DNA from: Melioribacteraceae bacterium
GTDB lineage: Bacteria > Bacteroidota > Ignavibacteria > Ignavibacteriales > Melioribacteraceae
Assembly (NCBI GenBank): GCA_027030245.1
Contig: JALVFE010000016.1
Coordinates: forward strand, 434,001 to 498,000
Direction of reading: 5' to 3'
DNA length: 64,000 nucleotides
Made by a program: the position numbers and the translations under genes. Below are positions 1 to 8,662 of this stretch, in pieces. The notes beneath the pieces were generated by a model. That model did not search any database and was not told where the DNA came from. It saw nothing but the letters and a program-made list of their open reading frames with translations. How positions within the stretch are numbered: the stretch's first letter is position 1; every line of letters begins with the position of its first letter.

Positions 1-396
1 AACCTCGTGCAATTTCTTTTCATATTTAATTTTATGTGAATAAACAAATGATAGAGTGGCATTATCAAATCCTGTTTTATGATTTGCTCCGGAGAACAGA
101 GCTATAATCGAACTTCTGAAAGAACGGTGGGGAGAAAAAAGATATTCGTATTTTTGATTACGAAGACGTAAAGCAAATTTTATGGTGGAAATCAAAGATT
201 TATGTTTGTTTTTTTTATCCAACACAATTACCGATTCAACATAAGGCGAAAGCAAAAAAATCTCTTTTGTAGCCGGCGTACAAACAACATCAATCTTTGA
301 ATAACCGAATTTCCGTTTGATTTCCTGAATTTGAGGAAGGGTTAATATCGCATCCCCCAGAAAAGCTGTTTGAATTACTAACACGCGACTGTTCAT
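1..396 (-). CDS. Family 9 glycosyltransferase (heptosyltransferase-like), N-terminal part
   Basis: Reading the minus strand from an ATG at 394-396 gives 132 uninterrupted codons to the window edge, so the 3' part of the gene is missing. The protein opens MNSRVLVIQTAFLGDAILTL, the usual N-terminus of ADP-heptose:LPS heptosyltransferases (GT9, GT-B fold), in which the F-L-G-D turn contacts the donor. Family members add heptose or another sugar to the inner core of lipopolysaccharide at the cytoplasmic face of the inner membrane. The start codon overlaps the TGA stop of the LpxL-like acyltransferase by one base (TGATG), indicating translational coupling and a shared LPS operon. Donor and acceptor cannot be read from this fragment. 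Confidence 0.85.
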   Translation of the reverse strand, partial: MNSRVLVIQTAFLGDAILTLPQIQEIKRKFGYSKIDVVCTPATKEIFLLSPYVESVIVLDKKNKHKSLISTIKFALRLRNQKYEYLFSPHRSFRSSIIALFSGANHKTGFDNATLSFVYSHKIKYEKKLHEV

Positions 397-1274
397 CAGT
401 ATTTCCAAATATTATGCATCCAAAACCACTGTTCGGGGTATTGCCTTATATAGTTTTCCAGTTTACCCATATAAATTTGGTTAATTTGCTGAATTTTTTC
501 GTCAAGGTTACCTTCAATTTCTTTGTAATTTATTTCTTCAAAAAACATAGTATAACGACCCTTTTCATCTCTAACCGTTATCGTAAAAATAATTGGTGTT
601 TTGAGTTTTAGTGCAATTGCGGCTGTACCGGGATAAACCGCCGTATCACGGTTAAAAAATTTAATTCTTAATCCTTCTTTGGGACCTCTTTGATCGCCTA
701 CAACACCAACGACTTCTTTATCGGAAAGGGCTTTATAAATATTTCTCACCGAAGCGCCGAGAGGAATTGCGGTATTGCCAAACCTTGTTCGCATTTTGTT
801 TAACCATTTAGTAACATAAGGATTACGCTGCTGTTTAACAAGAACATTTAAATTTTTATTTTTTAATGATAAACCTACAGCCAAAGCGGCTAATTCCCAA
901 TTGCCAAAATGTGCGGTCAATAATATAATACCTTTATCTTCTTTTAGTTTTTCCTCTACAATATTAAAGTTTCTAAACTCTATTAAATTCCAGACGTCAC
1001 TTTCTTTATATTTTCTTAAAAATATTACTTCCGTTAATGTTTTGGCGGAACTCCGGTATACTTCTTTTAACAGTTTATTTATTTTTTCTTGGGAATAATC
1101 CGGGAAAGCTATTTTAAGATTCTTTAATATTACATCTTTTCTTAATGGGATAAAATAAATTAAAAGGAAGCTTAAAAATTTTGAAGGAAGTCGAGTATTA
1201 AATTTTCTCAAAACAAAAAATAAATTGGAAAGACCTAACAGTAACCAATACTCGACTTTGTTCTGAAAATCCAT
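396..1274 (-). CDS. LpxL/HtrB-family lipid A acyltransferase
   Basis: This 292-residue protein has the length and layout of the lysophospholipid acyltransferases that add secondary acyl chains to lipid A. A hydrophobic segment near residues 10-45 would anchor it to the inner membrane. The family's catalytic HX4D/E motif is present as H122-F-G-N-W-E127, followed by the typical V-K-Q-Q-R-N-P stretch and by GDQRGPKEG. The gene begins 5 bp after the GWxTD-type gene and overlaps the downstream family 9 glycosyltransferase start by one base, so it fits a lipid A/core oligosaccharide operon. The acyl chain and the acceptor position cannot be predicted. Family assignment is secure. Confidence 0.92.
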   Translation of the reverse strand: MDFQNKVEYWLLLGLSNLFFVLRKFNTRLPSKFLSFLLIYFIPLRKDVILKNLKIAFPDYSQEKINKLLKEVYRSSAKTLTEVIFLRKYKESDVWNLIEFRNFNIVEEKLKEDKGIILLTAHFGNWELAALAVGLSLKNKNLNVLVKQQRNPYVTKWLNKMRTRFGNTAIPLGASVRNIYKALSDKEVVGVVGDQRGPKEGLRIKFFNRDTAVYPGTAAIALKLKTPIIFTITVRDEKGRYTMFFEEINYKEIEGNLDEKIQQINQIYMGKLENYIRQYPEQWFWMHNIWKY

Positions 1275-1279
1275 AATAA

Positions 1280-2647
1280 TTATCTGGATCTAATTCTTCG
1301 TTCCCAATTATCATCTCTCAGCTCGCCTCTTTTTGTCGAATGAAGCAATTCATAATCAGAGTATCCGGTAATATCCCCGAAAACAAAAACAACGCCACCT
1401 TCAATCGCTTGGTATTGCCATATTTCGTAAGGTTTTAAATCGATTTCATTGGGATGCCTGTCAATTTGGTCGGGAGGTCCATATTGCAAATAAATTCTTC
1501 CGCGGTCAGTTTTATATCCTTCTTTATTAAACGCTTTGAAATGCGAATTAACGTAATTAATTCTTTTTATATATTCGTTCTTAAATTCGTTTACTTCCGT
1601 TTCCGGAATCGGATCTCTTTTTTTCCAAAATTTATATAAAAAATCCCTTTTTGCATTCAATGAATTCAACTTTTTGTAATGTCCTATTTCACTATCCGTT
1701 GCAATATATTTCGATTCGTCGAACAGTCTATCGCATTCTTTTTCTGTATAAACTCCAAATTCGCTTCCGATATATTTTTCTTCTGCGGAATATTTCCCGG
1801 AATCGGGTTTTACACCAGGATTATAAAAAAAGAATTTTTTAGAAGATATAAATTGTCTATTCTCCACTGAATCCCTAAGTGCTAAAGCCAATATGTAAGC
1901 ATCCGTTGGCAAATGACTCATATTAACTAAACCAACTTCAACTATTGAGTTATTTTTACATGGGATTGCTTTATTTTTTTTATAAACTACTTCACCAATA
2001 CTATTAATAACTTCACTAACCAGTTCTATATTATCATTTTTTTCATTTTTCAGATTATATAATTCGGCATAATAGAATACAACCGGAGAAGCGTTGGAAT
2101 ATAAAATTGCCGGATTTGGAATAACCTCGAACGTATTTTTATAAAAAAGGGATGTTGTATCTTCAGAATGGACAATAATATTACTAGCCAATTGAATATC
2201 ACTTATTTTGAATTTTTTACCGACGAATGGCGTGCATGTTAATTTTTCCGAGCTAAAGGATTTGATGCTATCGTTTTCAGCATCAGTAATTGAAACCGAT
2301 AGGTCATAAATACCGGCGGGAATAATGAATCCAAGAACACCAAGCGTACTTTTTGGTTTTTCATTATCCGTACTATCATTTACAATATCTTTGAATCTCC
2401 AATTTTTATCAAGTAAATTTTCACCATTATCGATATTCTTTACAGTAACATGAAGCAGAGCTGATACATAAAACATACCGTTCGCTTTGAACCGAGAAAG
2501 TTTATTCTTGTCGAATGAGTAATATAATTCAACATAATTTGATGTTGAGTCGTAACTAAATTGCGCATAGTCAAAATTAAAGCTTAAATCATCTTGAGCA
2601 TAAATATTAAGAGCTAGACCCAATATAAAAATTAATAAGACTCTCAT
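1280..2647 (-). CDS. GWxTD-domain-type exported protein
   Basis: The 455-residue protein starts with a signal peptide (about residues 1-17, ending in A-Q-D-D). The C-terminal ~130 residues match the GWxTD domain of Bacteroidota/Chlorobi-group exported proteins: an F-W-K-K-R-D-P segment, then the signature G-Y-K-T-D-R-G-R-I-Y-L-Q-Y-G-P-P-D and an E-I-W-Q-Y strand. The name-giving Trp is replaced by Tyr (GYKTD). The middle part is beta-rich and resembles periplasmic or surface domains without known function. The start has a GAGG-type ribosome-binding site about 6 nt upstream. It sits 50 bp after the alpha/beta hydrolase gene and 5 bp before the lipid A acyltransferase gene. No activity is known for the domain. 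Confidence 0.8.
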   Translation of the reverse strand: MRVLLIFILGLALNIYAQDDLSFNFDYAQFSYDSTSNYVELYYSFDKNKLSRFKANGMFYVSALLHVTVKNIDNGENLLDKNWRFKDIVNDSTDNEKPKSTLGVLGFIIPAGIYDLSVSITDAENDSIKSFSSEKLTCTPFVGKKFKISDIQLASNIIVHSEDTTSLFYKNTFEVIPNPAILYSNASPVVFYYAELYNLKNEKNDNIELVSEVINSIGEVVYKKNKAIPCKNNSIVEVGLVNMSHLPTDAYILALALRDSVENRQFISSKKFFFYNPGVKPDSGKYSAEEKYIGSEFGVYTEKECDRLFDESKYIATDSEIGHYKKLNSLNAKRDFLYKFWKKRDPIPETEVNEFKNEYIKRINYVNSHFKAFNKEGYKTDRGRIYLQYGPPDQIDRHPNEIDLKPYEIWQYQAIEGGVVFVFGDITGYSDYELLHSTKRGELRDDNWERRIRSR

Positions 2648-2697
2648 TTTTGCCTCACAAACCTTTTTATAAATAACAAAGATAAATGTATAGATTT

Positions 2698-4170
2698 TTA
2701 AACATTTTCATAACTTGAATCCAGGGTTTGATTCAACCAATCCAGAATAATTTTAAGTGCTTCCTTTGAAAAAGTTTGTTTGTTTTTTTTATATTCAGCA
2801 GGTAAACCAGTATTACTTTCTTGAAATAAATGATTCATTTCTTTTAATATAATATTTTTAACATTCTTATTCCCGGCTTGTTTCAATATTTCATTCAACA
2901 AATTTTTATTGGAAACGGGATCAATTTGAAAATCGTTTTCGCCGTAAAGTGCAAGAACTGGGCATCTTACTTTAGCGTAATAATCACGCGGGTCTTCTTT
3001 TAGGTATGCCAAAAACCATGGCGTTAACATATAATCCAATTGTTTGTTAAATGCTCTTAAATTAAACCGCCTACGTGCACGTTCTTTTTCCGGCATTTCT
3101 TTCATTTGTTTATTAAAAAGTGCAATTAGTTTTTTACGCATAACAGACGTATCTTTTACGGTAGTTATAACATCCAACATCTTTTTATTAAATTCCAGGT
3201 CCTTCCTAATTTCTTTTGGTGGAATATTTAGTTTTTCCCCCATTCTTTTAGTTTGATTTACCAAAATACTGTCCCCCGGTTTTGCGGGAGCCGAAAGCAT
3301 AATTAAAAATTTTACATTTTTGTCCATATCCGAAAGTTTTGCGCCTATTATCGAACCTTCGCTAAAACCCAAAATTCCTGTTCTAGTAGAATCTACAAAG
3401 CTTTGTTTTTTCAAAAATTCAAGCGCAGCATAGGCGTCTTCAATTAAATCTTCACGTTTAGCAGCATTAAAATCACCGGAAGACTTTCCAACTCCCCGTT
3501 CATCGAATCTAAACACAGCGAAACCGTTCCGTGTTAAAAAATCGGAAATAACGAGAAAAGGTTTATGAAAATACATCGTGGCATCTCTATCATGAGGTCC
3601 TAAACCACTTAAAAGTAAAACTGCCGGGAATTTCCTGCTTTCGTTTTTCGGATATGTTATGGTTCCGGCTAAAAGAGTACTATCCGAAGTATTATAAAAT
3701 TCCACTGAATCACTAGCATACGGGAAAGGTTTGAAGGGATGTTGGGGTCTGTTTACTCTGTACAATTCATCATTCGGAAAAAAAACAAACCTCCTTTTAA
3801 ATCCAGGTTGTTGCCATAAACCTACAATTTTATTGCTATCTTCAAGAAATTTACCGCGGAAATGTACCTTGTATTTTTTTACAAAAAATTCCAATGAGTC
3901 ATCGTTAACAATCAAGCTATCGATATCCGAAAACAGATCGTATTTTTTGGGATGAGATATTTTTCCTGTTATTTTACCCGTACTATCTTTTTTTATGATT
4001 GTGAAAACCATAACATTGTGAGTACGCCCGTTGAGCAATCCGCCCCATTTACCTAATAATTTGTCTTGACTTGTAAATTTAAAAATAGAGGTATTTTGCG
4101 AAATCAGATAGAGTAATGCAGCTAATATTACTAAAATTAAAATAGATATTTTTACTTTATTATAATTCAC
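2698..4170 (-). CDS. Membrane-anchored or exported alpha/beta hydrolase
   Basis: This 490-residue protein has one hydrophobic N-terminal segment (about residues 8-24), a beta-rich lipocalin-like stretch (about 35-135) and a COG1073-type alpha/beta-hydrolase domain from about residue 150 to the end. The catalytic triad can be read directly: nucleophile S270 in GFSEGS, D413 in the YGENDF turn, and H447 in EMNH. The oxyanion-side motif L-S-G-L-G-P-H-D-R-D is also present. Such enzymes act as esterases, peptidases or acyl-amino-acid hydrolases, and the substrate cannot be inferred. The gene lies between the last T9SS cargo gene and the GWxTD-type gene with gaps of 85 and 50 bp. The domain architecture argues for action in the periplasm. 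Confidence 0.85.
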   Translation of the reverse strand: MNYNKVKISILILVILAALLYLISQNTSIFKFTSQDKLLGKWGGLLNGRTHNVMVFTIIKKDSTGKITGKISHPKKYDLFSDIDSLIVNDDSLEFFVKKYKVHFRGKFLEDSNKIVGLWQQPGFKRRFVFFPNDELYRVNRPQHPFKPFPYASDSVEFYNTSDSTLLAGTITYPKNESRKFPAVLLLSGLGPHDRDATMYFHKPFLVISDFLTRNGFAVFRFDERGVGKSSGDFNAAKREDLIEDAYAALEFLKKQSFVDSTRTGILGFSEGSIIGAKLSDMDKNVKFLIMLSAPAKPGDSILVNQTKRMGEKLNIPPKEIRKDLEFNKKMLDVITTVKDTSVMRKKLIALFNKQMKEMPEKERARRRFNLRAFNKQLDYMLTPWFLAYLKEDPRDYYAKVRCPVLALYGENDFQIDPVSNKNLLNEILKQAGNKNVKNIILKEMNHLFQESNTGLPAEYKKNKQTFSKEALKIILDWLNQTLDSSYENV

Positions 4171-4255
4171 TTGAACACTGTAAATTTATTAAATCGAATA
4201 ATAAGTATTGCCATATTTTACGAGAAAATCAACTGGAAGGTTAAACAAATATGCA

Positions 4256-7200
4256 TTATTGAGCAACAGCTAATTTTAGAAGTTTACTTTTTTGCAAAGA
4301 AGGCATATCTATAAGGACTATATAAATTCCGCTTGCCACTTTCAGTCCGTTTTCATTCCGTAAATCCCAATTTTCAAACTGTCCGGCTTTATTATGATAA
4401 ATCGTTTTTATAATTACACCGCTTAAATCGAAAATACGTATTATCGCTTTTTCAGGCAGGTGTGAAATGATTACGTAATTATTCCTTTCCCCGGCAAATT
4501 CTTGTTCTCCGGCAATGTAAGGATTCGGAAAAATATTTATTTTCTCCACGTCTTTTTTTGCCAACTCAGGATCAATAATTTTTCCGGGCGAAGTATATTC
4601 GAATTTATCGCCGGGCAAATTGATTTTATTAGGAATTATCTTCAGAGTGAATTTGGAATTTAAATAAGGTACACCACCCCGTTTTTTGGGCCAAAGAAAA
4701 TACATACTTCCGTTTTTAATTGCGCTGTTAACATCATTATAAAAAAGCGGATCATATTTTGAGTTGCTGATCAATAAAAATTCATTACCTCCTTGTAAAG
4801 CAAATTGTTGACCATCCCAGCCCAAATCCCAAATCATATTATTATTTCCGTTTATTGAGTCCTCGACGAAAGAAACATTTAACTGAACCGGATTCAATTC
4901 GTCGCTCACATCCCAAGCCGTAAGCGGCAACCAACCGGTACCTGCGTACATATAATTTTTATCTTTTCTGTAAACTGCTCCTTTCGACCACCCGTTTTCT
5001 TCGGAAGGTGTTTGGGAACCTTGGCCACCGGTAAACCTCAATTCTACGGGAATGTAATTGTACATCACTTTCGATGAAGTCCAGAATTTACCGCCTATAT
5101 CCAGTCCGCCGTAAAATTGGGAACCACCCCAGTCATAACCTGAAATCCAACGTATTCCATGGCTTTCAACTTCTTTAATTCCCTTGGGCGGACTAATTAC
5201 TTTGGGTAAAATTCCCCTGACGATGGGATAATTATTATCGCCGGTTTGATTTTTCTGTTTTTCAACCAAAATATTTCCACTATATTTTTCTTTTAAATTC
5301 CAAACCACGTTATTATTTAAGGTATCGAAAGTAATAACAAAAGTTTTCCCGTCGGTTGCGTTGGGATCAATTACAATTGGAAGAACCCTGCCCTCGCTTC
5401 TTCCGGTGTGAATGGTAAAGAGCGTATCACCAAACGATGCGTTTAATCTTTCTCCGGGCGGTTCTGTCTGCGGAATAACAGCTTTGGATTTGTAAGCGGA
5501 TCGAATTATGTGAAAGGGAAAAAGCGGATTATCATTATAAGCATAGGACACTATTGCAAAATAATATTCTTTGCCGTTATATAATTTCTTGTGATTAAGG
5601 GAATCCCGTTCGACTAAAAGGAACCTCGAAATTCCGTTATCTTTACCGCTTAACCTGAGTTTGGGAATTTCATGGAAATTTTTATCCCTTACGGTATCGT
5701 AAACCGCTGTTATGCCATTTATTAAATCGAAGTTAGCAATTTTAATTCCTTCTTCAAGTGTGGAATTAGCGGACGGAAGTTGATAAACCTCGTAACCTTC
5801 AAATTTATACCCGTCTTCAGAGAAATTTTCTATTGCGTTTCTTTCTTTGTTTGACAATCCCCATTTCAAAATAATTTTTCGATTAAGAGGGCCTAATTCT
5901 AAAGATGGCTCGGGAATTTCCGGCAGTTTGAATTCGCTATTTATCAATTCACGAATTTTTTTTACGTTACCTTTCAACACGGTTATACTATTTAACGGGG
6001 ATAACCCTTGCCCAACTACAAGTGCAATAGTAGTTTCAACCGTATCGCCAATATTTAATTGAAATGGTCCGCTAACAGCATGGAAACGTCTATCAGACGG
6101 AGATTCCATCACACCATCGATAATTCCACTTCCGGAAACCGGATCGCCCGGGAAAAGATAAACGCCGTATGGAGTGGTAACCCCGTAACTTCCGGGAAAT
6201 TTAATTTCTTTGGGATATGCCGGATCCGGCATCCTTCCACGTAAAATGTTGTAATATTCGAGAGCTCCTTCATAAGTAAACGGAGGAACAACAATGACAT
6301 CATTTGCTGCATCGGAAACGAATGTAGTCATGGGTTTAGGCGAAACATATTTATACCCTTTTCTCCAACGCAAATTAACAAATGCACTATCGAGAGGGTT
6401 ACCCGAATATTTTGCGACTCCGCTTAAAAACGCATATCCCACAGCAGGCGGCGCCATATTAAACTGCGAATAAACTTCATCGTTATCATTACCGTTGTAA
6501 ACATATCCCAAATTAAGCGTTGTATCGCACCCTGCCAAATCATCCGCCCAATGCCCCAAATCAATATCTGTCCATTGGCAAATATACATACTATCAATAA
6601 AGGAGTTTTCCCGGGATTTAGACGTTCCCGTATAAGTGATATCCACTTTTTTAAAAATCACGTTACCCAGCACACCGTAGTAATCATATCCCCAATAAGT
6701 TTCCATTATCTGTAAACCAACCGGAATGGATTCATAAAGCGATTCGGAATAGGAATCATCGTATTTAATAAAGATTGTTTGAGTTGCACCGGGTACTCCT
6801 GGTATATCAATCTCCGGATTATATTTTCCGTCTTTATCCACATCTTCGAAAATTGCACCTTCTTCCCACGGCCATTCATTCCAATCAGTTTCATACATTT
6901 TTTTAAGTTGCCGGAGATCTTCACTTGTTATTTTTTCTATGGGTTTCATAAAATAATCGGATGCGTCCAACTCGAGATTAGCGGTTTTGTAATCACTCCT
7001 TACCCTGAATATTCTTGTAACAGGTCTACAACCGGTACTGTATATATTACCGTTTACCCTTACTTTTTGTTCTTGTCCGTCGTAAACCAAACAGCCCCAA
7101 ATAATCCCTTCGCTAAAAACAACCCCCGCATTTTGCCCGTTAGGATAATTTCCGTTCCAAGAGCCGTTGTTTACTTTTGAATCATGAAATCCGTTACTGC

Positions 7201-7369
7201 CTACCCAGGAAGTAATATTGCCCACATCAATTATACTTTCTTCCACGTTACCGGTATCTTTTTTAGGTATTAGTTTATTATACTTGGCTAAATACTGAGG
7301 AATGACTGTGCTGTTGAAAATGATTTGAAAAAAAATAAAGATGCAAAGTAAGGGAAATTTTTTTATCAT
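4256..7369 (-). CDS. T9SS-sorted giant secreted protein B (function unknown)
   Basis: This 1,037-residue protein has a signal peptide (about 1-24) and ends in a type A T9SS C-terminal sorting domain. That domain starts at an I-F-P-N-P-Y segment about 85 residues from the end, followed by the R-I-F-D-L-S-G strand and a G-I-Y-I-V strand. Family knowledge says such domains carry cargo through the outer membrane for surface anchoring or release. The body is similar along its whole length to the protein at 8663-11815, so the two are tandem paralogs. Both carry a Gly/Trp-rich N-terminal block and a calcium-type D-x-D-x-D-G loop (here residues 176-188). No enzymatic motif is recognised. The start has a GGGGG ribosome-binding site and its own upstream promoter (7417-7445). 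Confidence 0.88.
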   Translation of the reverse strand: MIKKFPLLCIFIFFQIIFNSTVIPQYLAKYNKLIPKKDTGNVEESIIDVGNITSWVGSNGFHDSKVNNGSWNGNYPNGQNAGVVFSEGIIWGCLVYDGQEQKVRVNGNIYSTGCRPVTRIFRVRSDYKTANLELDASDYFMKPIEKITSEDLRQLKKMYETDWNEWPWEEGAIFEDVDKDGKYNPEIDIPGVPGATQTIFIKYDDSYSESLYESIPVGLQIMETYWGYDYYGVLGNVIFKKVDITYTGTSKSRENSFIDSMYICQWTDIDLGHWADDLAGCDTTLNLGYVYNGNDNDEVYSQFNMAPPAVGYAFLSGVAKYSGNPLDSAFVNLRWRKGYKYVSPKPMTTFVSDAANDVIVVPPFTYEGALEYYNILRGRMPDPAYPKEIKFPGSYGVTTPYGVYLFPGDPVSGSGIIDGVMESPSDRRFHAVSGPFQLNIGDTVETTIALVVGQGLSPLNSITVLKGNVKKIRELINSEFKLPEIPEPSLELGPLNRKIILKWGLSNKERNAIENFSEDGYKFEGYEVYQLPSANSTLEEGIKIANFDLINGITAVYDTVRDKNFHEIPKLRLSGKDNGISRFLLVERDSLNHKKLYNGKEYYFAIVSYAYNDNPLFPFHIIRSAYKSKAVIPQTEPPGERLNASFGDTLFTIHTGRSEGRVLPIVIDPNATDGKTFVITFDTLNNNVVWNLKEKYSGNILVEKQKNQTGDNNYPIVRGILPKVISPPKGIKEVESHGIRWISGYDWGGSQFYGGLDIGGKFWTSSKVMYNYIPVELRFTGGQGSQTPSEENGWSKGAVYRKDKNYMYAGTGWLPLTAWDVSDELNPVQLNVSFVEDSINGNNNMIWDLGWDGQQFALQGGNEFLLISNSKYDPLFYNDVNSAIKNGSMYFLWPKKRGGVPYLNSKFTLKIIPNKINLPGDKFEYTSPGKIIDPELAKKDVEKINIFPNPYIAGEQEFAGERNNYVIISHLPEKAIIRIFDLSGVIIKTIYHNKAGQFENWDLRNENGLKVASGIYIVLIDMPSLQKSKLLKLAVAQ

Positions 7370-7416
7370 TTTTCCCCCAAAACCATATCATTTACAATAA
7401 GTTAAATATTAAAATT

Positions 7417-7445
7417 AATATACAATTTAATATAATTATATTCAA
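7417..7445 (-). promoter_or_regulatory. Sigma70-like promoter for cargo gene B
   Basis: On the minus strand TTGAAT (7440-7445) and TATATT (7417-7422) are separated by exactly 17 nt. The element lies just downstream of the terminator at 7493-7523 and about 48 bp before the ATG at 7369. The cargo B gene could therefore be transcribed independently of the operon before it. The surroundings are very AT-rich, which raises the chance of a random match. Confidence 0.5.
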
Positions 7446-7492
7446 TAAAATAATCGGGAAATTAAAACAGACAAAAACATGTAAAAAAACAA

Positions 7493-7523
7493 AACGGTTT
7501 TACCCGTTCAGGGTAAAACCGTT
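7493..7523 (-). terminator. Rho-independent terminator after the PorV/PorQ-like gene
   Basis: A perfect 13-bp stem (AACGGTTTTACCC and its complement) closes a 5-nt loop. On the minus strand it is followed at once by a T-rich run (TTTGTTTTTTTAC). It begins 37 bp past the stop of the barrel gene at 7560. This looks like a strong terminator ending the five-part surface operon before cargo gene B. Confidence 0.88.
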
Positions 7524-7559
7524 ATTAGAAAGAATAGAGGAGAGGAATCAACTATTATT

Positions 7560-8600
7560 TTAGAAACCTACATTTAAAGAAAATACATGGTTCGAATCGA
7601 AGTATTTTACCGGAACATAGGCATAATCCACGGATAAATCAATACCGGTAATTTCTTTGAAGTTCAAACCAGCACCTAAAGAATAATCTTCGAAAATGTT
7701 AGGTGCATTTTCCGAAGCTTGAGGCGAGAAAATATATCCTCCTCTTACATAGAAAATTGAATTATATGAGTATTCCATTCCAAATTTATAGTCATCATAA
7801 GTATAGTTGTTATTGAAATAAGCTGTAGAGAATGTAATATCATTTAATTCATCAATTTGCGCCTTATAGGAAAGTCCGATTGAGAGTTCGGAAGGCAAAG
7901 GATTTTCTGCAGTAGCAAATTGATAAAAAGTAGTTCCCCTTGAGCTGTTCGGGTCGGTTGCTTCAACCCATGTAGCATTTCCTTCGTATTTCATAGAACC
8001 GCCTAGGTTTTTATAAACTATACCCAAATCTAAGCCTTTAGTATCAAAAAGGTCACGATATTGTACACCGAAATCGAAACTGAAACCAGTTGCTTCGGCT
8101 CGATGGAAGCTTTCGTTAATCACATTAAAGTTCAAGCCAATTGCAATTCTGTCAGTTAAAGTTTTCGAGTAGGTAAGTCCAACAACAAAAAAGTTAGGGT
8201 TAATAACTTGGCCGGTTCCATCTGGTTGATCCATGGTTGTCACATTAATCTCACCAATATTAAGATATTTAAAAGAGAAACCAACACTACCTAAGTCACC
8301 GAATTTTCCACTAACGGCAACATAATTAATGTTCATATCTGCGATATAAGAACGATATGAAAACATTGCGTTAGCAGCATTTTGGTTGAAGTCGACACCA
8401 GAGGGGTTCCAAAATATTGCATCTAACCCACTAACATTTGCTACTTGCGAACCACCCATAGCTAAATACCGGGCACCGATGGGAATCCTTAACTGTGCTG
8501 CTGCCGAAGTACCAGCACGATTCTGACCGCTACCGAAGGTAACCACAGTAGATGCGCCAAGTAGAAGAAAAATAAGCAACAACTTGTTTAATTTCGTCAT
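7560..8600 (-). CDS. PorV/PorQ-family outer-membrane barrel protein
   Basis: With the start at 8600 the product has 346 residues. That start is chosen because GGAGG lies 6 nt upstream, whereas an in-frame ATG at 8612 overlaps the ribosome-binding site itself. A signal peptide (about 1-24) is followed by the family hallmark A-R-Y-L-A-M-G-G and W-N-P-S-G. The rest is alternating beta strands typical of a FadL-like barrel, with a C-terminal aromatic residue (N-V-G-F). PorV shuttles T9SS cargo from the Sov translocon to the attachment complex, and PorQ and PorP belong to the same superfamily. Its position between two T9SS cargo genes suggests a dedicated cargo adaptor. Whether it is the general PorV or a locus-specific paralog cannot be told from this window. 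Confidence 0.88.
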   Translation of the reverse strand: MTKLNKLLLIFLLLGASTVVTFGSGQNRAGTSAAAQLRIPIGARYLAMGGSQVANVSGLDAIFWNPSGVDFNQNAANAMFSYRSYIADMNINYVAVSGKFGDLGSVGFSFKYLNIGEINVTTMDQPDGTGQVINPNFFVVGLTYSKTLTDRIAIGLNFNVINESFHRAEATGFSFDFGVQYRDLFDTKGLDLGIVYKNLGGSMKYEGNATWVEATDPNSSRGTTFYQFATAENPLPSELSIGLSYKAQIDELNDITFSTAYFNNNYTYDDYKFGMEYSYNSIFYVRGGYIFSPQASENAPNIFEDYSLGAGLNFKEITGIDLSVDYAYVPVKYFDSNHVFSLNVGF

Positions 8601-8627
8601 AGTTTCCTCCATAATAAAATTTTAATA

Positions 8628-8649
8628 GCGCCGGTTATTTTCCCGGCGC
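8628..8649 (-). other. GC-rich intercistronic hairpin
   Basis: GCGCCGG (8628-8634) and CCGGCGC (8643-8649) form a perfect 7-bp, all-GC stem around an 8-nt A/T-rich loop in otherwise AT-rich DNA. It lies between the stop of cargo gene A (8663) and the start of the barrel gene (8600). On the minus strand the 3' side is TATTAAAATTTTATT, so it could act as a partial terminator. It could equally be a 3'-end stabiliser that sets different transcript levels for the two genes. Confidence 0.6.
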
Positions 8650-8662
8650 CAATTTATTAAAA

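Noticed and set aside
6779-7180. 133-codon plus-strand open frame
   Set aside because: Lies opposite cargo gene B and has no ribosome-binding site or family resemblance.
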